Source of the DNA: T3Sed10-241 sp036796255
Lineage (GTDB): Bacteria; Bacteroidota; Bacteroidia; Flavobacteriales_D; Cryomorphaceae
Assembly: GCA_036796255.1 (NCBI GenBank)
Contig: DAIRDH010000105.1
Location: 1 to 8,584, forward strand
Direction: 5' to 3'
DNA length: 8,584 nt
Below, one piece after another: positions 4,391-8,584 of this stretch. The notes below the pieces were generated by a model, which saw only the letters and a program-made list of their open reading frames with translations, did not search any database and had not been told where the DNA came from. The stretch's first letter is position 1. Every line of letters begins with the position of its first letter. The position numbers and the translations under genes were made by a program.

Positions 4391-4723
4391 ATGCTCCTCA
4401 ACAACAAAGTACAACTGATAGGCCACCTCGGAATGAACCCCGACATCCGCACCTTTGGTGAATCAAAAATGGCCCGTATGAGCCTCGCGACCGATGCGAG
4501 CTACCGCAACGCCGATGGCGAATATGTCCAAAATGCCGATTGGCACACCCTGGTAATCTGGGGCCCCCTTGCCAGCGCCGCTGAAAAAGTGCTCAGCAAA
4601 GGCAAGAAAGTAGCAGTGAATGGCAAGCTCGTGAACCGCAGCTACGATGACAAAGACGGCAAGCGCAATTACACCACTGAAATTCATGTGGCTGAATTCC
4701 TCCTGCTGGAGAAGAAGAAGTAA
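4391..4723 (+). CDS. ssb: Single-stranded DNA-binding protein, array copy 4 (divergent)
   Basis: A 110-residue tail-less SSB starting at ATG 4391 (MLLNNKVQLIGHLG); 15 further upstream codons are open but not homologous. It is the most divergent copy: the loop before SKMAR is one residue shorter, the core reads ADWHTLVIWG (W51, W57) in place of TQWHN-VAWG, AEKYL is AEKVL, and VEGRL is VNGKL. Y38 and Y85 remain. It ends LEKKK with no acidic tip. Curiously, bases 4403-4424 are identical to 3102-3123 of copy 1. The gap to copy 3 is 110 bases with only a weak 5-bp dyad (TTGCC/GGCAA, 4346-4361). A clear terminator follows, closing the array. Confidence 0.92.
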   Translation: MLLNNKVQLIGHLGMNPDIRTFGESKMARMSLATDASYRNADGEYVQNADWHTLVIWGPLASAAEKVLSKGKKVAVNGKLVNRSYDDKDGKRNYTTEIHVAEFLLLEKKK

Positions 4724-4745
4724 ATGCATTGATTGCGCTTCAGCT

Positions 4746-4774
4746 AAGGGCTGCCATGGGGTAGCCCTTTTTTT
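4746..4774 (+). terminator. Rho-independent terminator closing the ssb array
   Basis: AAGGGCTGCC (4746-4755) pairs with GGTAGCCCTT (4760-4769) around the loop ATGG: a 10-bp stem with one G-U pair, followed directly by a run of T to 4774. It lies 22 bases after the stop of copy 4. It is the only hairpin in the array with a T-run, supporting a single four-gene transcription unit. Confidence 0.88.
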
Positions 4775-4885
4775 GTTATTTATCTGTGCGTTTCATCACC
4801 ATGCTTTAAAGATGGAGATAAACATTGCTGCCAGCAAAATCGCATTCCCTAAATTCGGCCCATCATATGCTTAATGTGAATAGCT

Positions 4886-6430
4886 GTGTATTTTGAAACA
4901 TCAGACCTACTCTTGCTCGGTGCGTCGGCCATCCTGCTTCTTCTGGCGGTGATAAGCTTCCAAGTGGCCAGGATAAAAATTGCGCTGCTTTTGCTGTTTT
5001 GTGGATCGCTGGTCCTGGGTTACTTCATGGCATCATTGGATCCATTTCTTAACCTTTGGGATGAGCAGTACCATGCCTTGGTTGCCAAGCACATGGTGAG
5101 CCAACCCCTCAAGCCGGTATTGTTCGCGCAACCATTGTTCGATTTTGATTATACCATTTGGACGGGCAATCATATTTGGCTGCACAAACAACCTTTATTC
5201 CTTTGGCAAATCGCAGGCAGCCTGGCGGTATTTGGTGAGCACGAAATAGCTGTGAGGCTGCCATCAGTAATTCTTCACGCACTTGGATCTTTGCTCATAT
5301 TTCGCATTGGAACGCTTGCGCACAACTCAAAAACAGGCTTCTACGGCGCCTTGTTTTTTGCTGTGGCTTACTACCCTCTTGAACTGATTGCGGGCCGATT
5401 TCCTACTGACCACAATGACCTCTCCTTTTTGATCTACGTCCTTGGCTCTTTCTGGGCATGGTTCGAATATCAAAATTCCAGAAAAGCGCATTGGCTGCTT
5501 GTAATTGGAGCACTTGCCGGCGCTGCAGTGCTGGTAAAGTGGCTTGTGGGATTGTTGGTCTTTGCATGCTGGGGTATTGCTATTCAATTTGAAAAATTAC
5601 CATGGAGGCTGCGGTTTAATTCGCTTCGACCCTTATTTGCTTCAGCCGTGGTGGCTGTAATCGTTTTTCTTCCCTGGCAAGTCTATATACATCTCAACTT
5701 TCCAGACGAGGCCAGGTTCGAATCGCAACTCAACACAGCTCATTTTTTCGATGCCATAGAAGGCCACGGAGGAGATGCGTTCTTTCACATTGATGCCATT
5801 CGAAAGATTTACGGATCAGGTGCTGCTTTGCCATACATCCTGCTGCTTGGACTTATCATTTTTATTAAGAAAATTAAATCAAGGGCACATCGGGTCGCAG
5901 TAGTTTCGGCGGTTGCGATCACGTATGTATTCTTTACCCTGGCTGCGACAAAAATGACCTCATTTACACTAATCGCCGCACCGTTCATTTTTCTAGGGCT
6001 AGGCGCTTTGATAGGCGTTATTTTAAATTTCATTCCTGAAAAAAGGCGGAAACTGCGCAATATCCTGTCCCCAATCATCTTACTTATTGTGTGCTTTTTT
6101 CTACTCAATCCCTCCAAGGTTCAAAAAGCGCACACCTTCGCTGTTCCTCACGACAACAGGAACCGCGTTGCTGAACTGGTACAGATGGACTTTATCCGTA
6201 ACATTGAAAATGAACTGGGAAGCGAAGGCTTTGTGATTTTCAACGCAGCACGCAGGTTGAATGGACATATTGCAGTGATGTTTTACACAGATCACATTGC
6301 CTACGATATGGTACCAAATCAGGAAATGATTGAGCAAGTAAGAAGTCAAGGCTATTCTATAGCCATAGGCTTCGATGAAAATCTTCCTGATTTTATAAAT
6401 GCTGACCCTTCAATTATAAAGTTGAAATAG
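4886..6430 (+). CDS. GT-C membrane glycosyltransferase, ArnT/PMT-like (GT39/GT83 type)
   Basis: A 514-residue polytopic inner-membrane enzyme expected to move a sugar from a polyprenyl-phosphate donor to a lipid, glycan or protein on the periplasmic side. Two N-terminal spans (~7-28, ~31-49) are followed by the periplasmic acidic motif LWDEQYHA with D59-E60, the usual catalytic site of the fold. Next comes HKQPLFLWQ (100-108) and FGEHEIAVRLPS (116-127), the equivalent of the ArnT KPPL..W and F...RLPS blocks, then further spans to ~180. VLVKWLVGLL (215-224) and LPWQVYIHL (262-270) are also typical. Spans ~311-327, ~337-353 and ~359-380 follow, with K356-MTSF as the counterpart of the family K-L-P-x-Y block, and a last span ~393-407. 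Residues ~410-514 form a soluble tail. The start is GTG at 4886, since an in-frame TGA lies at 4877 and the next Met (48) would lose the first two spans. No -7-like box was seen. The acceptor is unknown. Confidence 0.82.
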   Translation: MYFETSDLLLLGASAILLLLAVISFQVARIKIALLLLFCGSLVLGYFMASLDPFLNLWDEQYHALVAKHMVSQPLKPVLFAQPLFDFDYTIWTGNHIWLHKQPLFLWQIAGSLAVFGEHEIAVRLPSVILHALGSLLIFRIGTLAHNSKTGFYGALFFAVAYYPLELIAGRFPTDHNDLSFLIYVLGSFWAWFEYQNSRKAHWLLVIGALAGAAVLVKWLVGLLVFACWGIAIQFEKLPWRLRFNSLRPLFASAVVAVIVFLPWQVYIHLNFPDEARFESQLNTAHFFDAIEGHGGDAFFHIDAIRKIYGSGAALPYILLLGLIIFIKKIKSRAHRVAVVSAVAITYVFFTLAATKMTSFTLIAAPFIFLGLGALIGVILNFIPEKRRKLRNILSPIILLIVCFFLLNPSKVQKAHTFAVPHDNRNRVAELVQMDFIRNIENELGSEGFVIFNAARRLNGHIAVMFYTDHIAYDMVPNQEMIEQVRSQGYSIAIGFDENLPDFINADPSIIKLK

Positions 6431-6447
6431 CGCAAGGGCTCTATTTC
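6424..6447. terminator. 7-bp inverted repeat between convergent genes, possible weak terminator
   Basis: GAAATAG (6424-6430) and CTATTTC (6441-6447) are exact reverse complements with a 10-base loop; the left arm includes the glycosyltransferase stop. It lies between convergent genes, where a bidirectional terminator would fit, but the stem is A/T-rich and no T-run follows on either strand. Confidence 0.3.
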
Positions 6448-6515
6448 TGGCAAAGGAGCACTTCGGAAAAATGCCAATGCCTGCAAACTCGAAGAGTCAA
6501 GCTAAACGCAAGATT

Positions 6516-8417
6516 TTAATAAGCCCTTTCGTTACGCCCTTCGTAGTAGTTGATAAAAGCGCGGTTTACCACACGGTTTCCTCCCGGCGTTGGGTAATCG
6601 CCTGAGAAATACCAATCGCCGAGGTTATTTGGACACGCTGTGTGAAGGTCGTCAATGGTTTGATATAGGATCTCCACGCCGCAAGTCACTTCTTCAGGGG
6701 TGAGCAGCAGGGAAATCTCGGCTGAAACTTCTTCATAACTAAATGGCGCGTAAATATTCTTGACGTAGTTCTGCACTTCGTGCTTATCGACCGCATGCTG
6801 GGCCTTGCACTTGGCGTACACTTTGTCGAGCACGGTCATGGTTCCTCTTTTGCGGTGGAGTGAAATGGCCGCCTGAAAAGCAATGAAGTCGCCGAGCTTG
6901 GCCATATCGATTCCATAGCAATCGGGATAGCGAATTTGCGGAGCACTCGATACCACCACAATCTTTTTTGGCGAAAGCCTGCTCAATATGCGGATGATGC
7001 TCTGCTTGAGCGTGGTGCCACGGACGATGCTGTCGTCGATGACCACCAGGTTATCCACTCCTGGATTGACAGTGCCGTAAGTGATGTCGTAAACGTGTGC
7101 CACCATGTCATCACGTGATTCATCCTGGGTGATAAATGTGCGGAGTTTTGCATCCTTCACCGCGATCTTTTCCATCCGGGGTCGCATGCCCAGAATTTCC
7201 TGCAGCTTTTCGGTGTTCATATCTGCTCCCATGGCAAGGATACGCCTTTGCTTCTCGAGATTCAGGTAATCCTCCAGCCCCTTCATCATTCCGAAAAAGG
7301 CCACTTCGGCCGTATTGGGAATGAAACTGAAAACGCTGTGGTCAAGGTCATGGTCAACGCTTTTCAAAACTGAGGGAACGATGCTCTTTCCCAGGTTGAT
7401 GCGCTCGCGGTATATGTCCTGATCGGAGCCGCGGGAAAAATAAATGCGCTCAAATGAACAGGCCTTGCGTGGAGCTGGCGGTGTAATTTCTACTTCACTC
7501 AGGTCTCCATTCTTGCGAACGATGACCGCATGGCCGGGTTTCACCTCCCGGATATCTTCCACTTTAAGGTTGAAAGCCGTTTGAATCACAGGGCGCTCTG
7601 AGGCCACTACCACAACCTCGTCGTCCTGGTAGTAGTATGCGGGCCTTATTCCGTTTGGATCGCGCAGTACAAAGGCATCACCGTGCCCGAAAAGGCCGGC
7701 CATGGCGTAGCCGCCATCCCAATCTTCAGCGCTGTGGCGCAAAATGTGGGGAATGTCGACATGCTTAATAATCTTTTCAGTAATCTCCTGTTTGGAGTAG
7801 CCCAAGGCTTTATATTTCTCAACGATACGGTCATTCTCCACATCGAGGTAATGTCCTATCTTTTCAAGCACTGTGACCGTATCGCTCTTCTCCTTGGGAT
7901 GCTGGCCAATACTGACCAGCAGGTTGAAAAGCTCATCTACATTGGTGAGGTTGAAATTGCCCGCCACAACAAGGTTGCGGGTTTTCCAATTGTTTTGTCT
8001 GAGGAAGGGGTGGCAGCTCTCAATGGTATTTTTCCCGAAAGTGCCATAACGCACGTGGCCCAGAAACAGCTCGCCTGTAAAGCCCATGTTTTGCTTGAGC
8101 CATTCTACATCGCGAAGTTTGTCGGGATCCTCCACTTCCAATTCCTTAAACCTGCCGTTTACGTAATCGAAGATATCCTGAATGGGCTTTTGGCTGTTGG
8201 AGCGATGGCGGCTTATGTAGCGTGTACCTGGCTCCATGTCGAGCTTGATGTTGGCGATGCCCGCACCATCTTGACCGCGGTTGTGCTGCTTCTCCATAAG
8301 GAGGTAGAGCTTATTGAGGCCGTAAAATGAAGTGCCGTATTTTTCGCGGTAATATGTCAGGGGTTTCCTGAGCCTGAGTAGTGCGATGCCGCACTCGTGC
8401 TTGATGGGGTCGCTCAT
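6516..8417 (-). CDS. purF: PurF-like amidophosphoribosyltransferase (long Bacteroidota form)
   Basis: A 633-residue cytoplasmic enzyme related to glutamine PRPP amidotransferase, the first step of purine synthesis (PRPP + glutamine to phosphoribosylamine). The N-terminal Ntn glutaminase domain has C9 in HECGIALL, the likely nucleophile after removal of an 8-residue propeptide. It also has RGQDGAGIA (47-55), GHVRYGTFG (120-128), D179 in SDT, and LRDPNGIRPAY and ASERP further on. The oxyanion block reads AGNFNL (152-157) where typical PurF has HNGNL, so N154 is kept but the adjacent Gly is Phe. The phosphoribosyltransferase half has RTFIT (426-430) and an intact PRPP loop VVIDDSIVRGTT (458-469). 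The usual VPDSG pyrophosphate-side loop is IPNTA, and the segment from it to RTFI is ~30 residues longer than normal. Usual PurF is ~470-510 aa. The promoter box at 8448-8455 gives a ~25-base leader. The symbol marks homology; a distinct substrate is possible. Confidence 0.85.
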   Translation of the reverse strand: MSDPIKHECGIALLRLRKPLTYYREKYGTSFYGLNKLYLLMEKQHNRGQDGAGIANIKLDMEPGTRYISRHRSNSQKPIQDIFDYVNGRFKELEVEDPDKLRDVEWLKQNMGFTGELFLGHVRYGTFGKNTIESCHPFLRQNNWKTRNLVVAGNFNLTNVDELFNLLVSIGQHPKEKSDTVTVLEKIGHYLDVENDRIVEKYKALGYSKQEITEKIIKHVDIPHILRHSAEDWDGGYAMAGLFGHGDAFVLRDPNGIRPAYYYQDDEVVVVASERPVIQTAFNLKVEDIREVKPGHAVIVRKNGDLSEVEITPPAPRKACSFERIYFSRGSDQDIYRERINLGKSIVPSVLKSVDHDLDHSVFSFIPNTAEVAFFGMMKGLEDYLNLEKQRRILAMGADMNTEKLQEILGMRPRMEKIAVKDAKLRTFITQDESRDDMVAHVYDITYGTVNPGVDNLVVIDDSIVRGTTLKQSIIRILSRLSPKKIVVVSSAPQIRYPDCYGIDMAKLGDFIAFQAAISLHRKRGTMTVLDKVYAKCKAQHAVDKHEVQNYVKNIYAPFSYEEVSAEISLLLTPEEVTCGVEILYQTIDDLHTACPNNLGDWYFSGDYPTPGGNRVVNRAFINYYEGRNERAY

Positions 8418-8432
8418 TGTGCTTTAACAGCG

Positions 8433-8442
8433 TCAAATTTGA
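8433..8442. promoter_or_regulatory. 10-bp palindrome TCAAATTTGA at the purF-like transcription start
   Basis: A perfect palindrome begins 5 bases after the -7 box of the PurF-like gene, overlapping or just after the expected transcription start. The position would suit a repressor. It could also be chance, given its A/T content. Confidence 0.3.
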
Positions 8443-8447
8443 GGGTG

Positions 8448-8455
8448 CAAAGGTA
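8448..8455 (-). promoter_or_regulatory. -7 promoter box TACCTTTG of the PurF-like gene
   Basis: Minus-strand TACCTTTG is an exact match to the Bacteroidota -7 consensus TAnnTTTG, followed by C, 30 bases before the ATG. A convincing -33 TTG was not found at the ideal spacing. It is the best promoter box in the window and the reference for the weaker CACCTTTG boxes. Confidence 0.6.
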
Positions 8456-8512
8456 CGGCTAGTTTATGAAAATTCGAAGCGCATAACTTTCCTGTGTCCA
8501 TTGATTCCTAAA

Positions 8513-8525
8513 TGCGTTCAACGCA
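8513..8525. promoter_or_regulatory. 13-bp dyad TGCGTT-C-AACGCA upstream of the PurF-like promoter
   Basis: Perfect 6-base arms with a one-base centre lie 57 bases upstream of the -7 box, a distance typical of activator or upstream operator sites. The architecture (6-1-6) equals the dyad at 1290-1302, but the sequence differs. No regulator is assigned. Confidence 0.3.
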
Positions 8526-8584
8526 ATGTTTCTTTACAGAGTCTAAAGCCAAAAGTATTAGTTGACTTTCGCCATGGGGTTACG

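Noticed and set aside
3213..4729. Long minus-strand open frames opposite each ssb copy with similar translations
   Set aside because: They are antisense shadows of homologous genes, so their similarity follows from the ssb sequence. They have no domain character or promoters.
4812..4874. 20-codon ORF just before the glycosyltransferase gene
   Set aside because: No hydrophobic, domain or initiation signal; most likely leader sequence.
7683..8330. 215-codon + strand ORF opposite the PurF-like gene
   Set aside because: It is an antisense shadow. The minus strand carries continuous glutaminase-domain motifs across this stretch.
8558..8584. Possible last eight codons and TAA of a minus-strand gene entering from the right edge
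   Set aside because: Eight residues (RNPMAKVN) are too few to distinguish from chance; kept only as a note.

Overview
The window looks like chromosomal DNA of a Bacteroidota bacterium, probably a Flavobacteriales-like lineage. The evidence is: short tail-less SSB proteins of the type common in that phylum; a long (~630 aa) PurF-like amidophosphoribosyltransferase; a Crp/Fnr regulator paired with a DUF2892 membrane protein; a TPR/DUF6624 secreted protein; -7 promoter boxes resembling TAnnTTTG; and almost no Shine-Dalgarno sequences ahead of starts. No phage, IS, CRISPR, tRNA or rRNA feature was seen.

Layout: (1) positions 3-80 hold the 3' end of a + strand gene, possibly an outer-membrane beta-barrel. 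(2) 194-1114 (-) is an exported TPR + DUF6624 protein behind a long leader with two dyads. (3) 1637-2609 (-) is a small regulatory/membrane cluster: a Crp/Fnr-family regulator, a previously unlisted 34-codon single-TM ORF, and a DUF2892 membrane protein. (4) 2610-3086 is a divergent control region crowded with dyad symmetries. (5) 3087-4774 (+) is the centrepiece: four consecutive paralogous single-stranded-DNA-binding protein genes of 110-113 codons. Two strong hairpins lie between copies and one classical rho-independent terminator follows the last. (6) 4886-6430 (+) is a multi-membrane-span GT-C (ArnT/PMT-like) glycosyltransferase. (7) 6516-8417 (-), convergent with it, is the PurF-like enzyme with a good -7 promoter box. 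The last ~125 bases hold an upstream dyad and no supportable gene.

How the parts work together: the four SSBs appear to be one transcription unit driven from the region shared with the Crp/Fnr gene. All four keep the OB-fold core but lack the acidic C-terminal tip that recruits partner proteins, so they are probably accessory ssDNA coaters beside a canonical SSB encoded elsewhere. The Crp/Fnr-DUF2892 pair is likely a small stress/redox or sulfur-related module. The glycosyltransferase and the PurF-like enzyme have no evident functional link to the array. The strongest candidate for something undescribed is the ssb tandem array with its phased CGTTT motifs, a perfect 12-bp palindrome near the expected transcription start, and its intercistronic hairpins.
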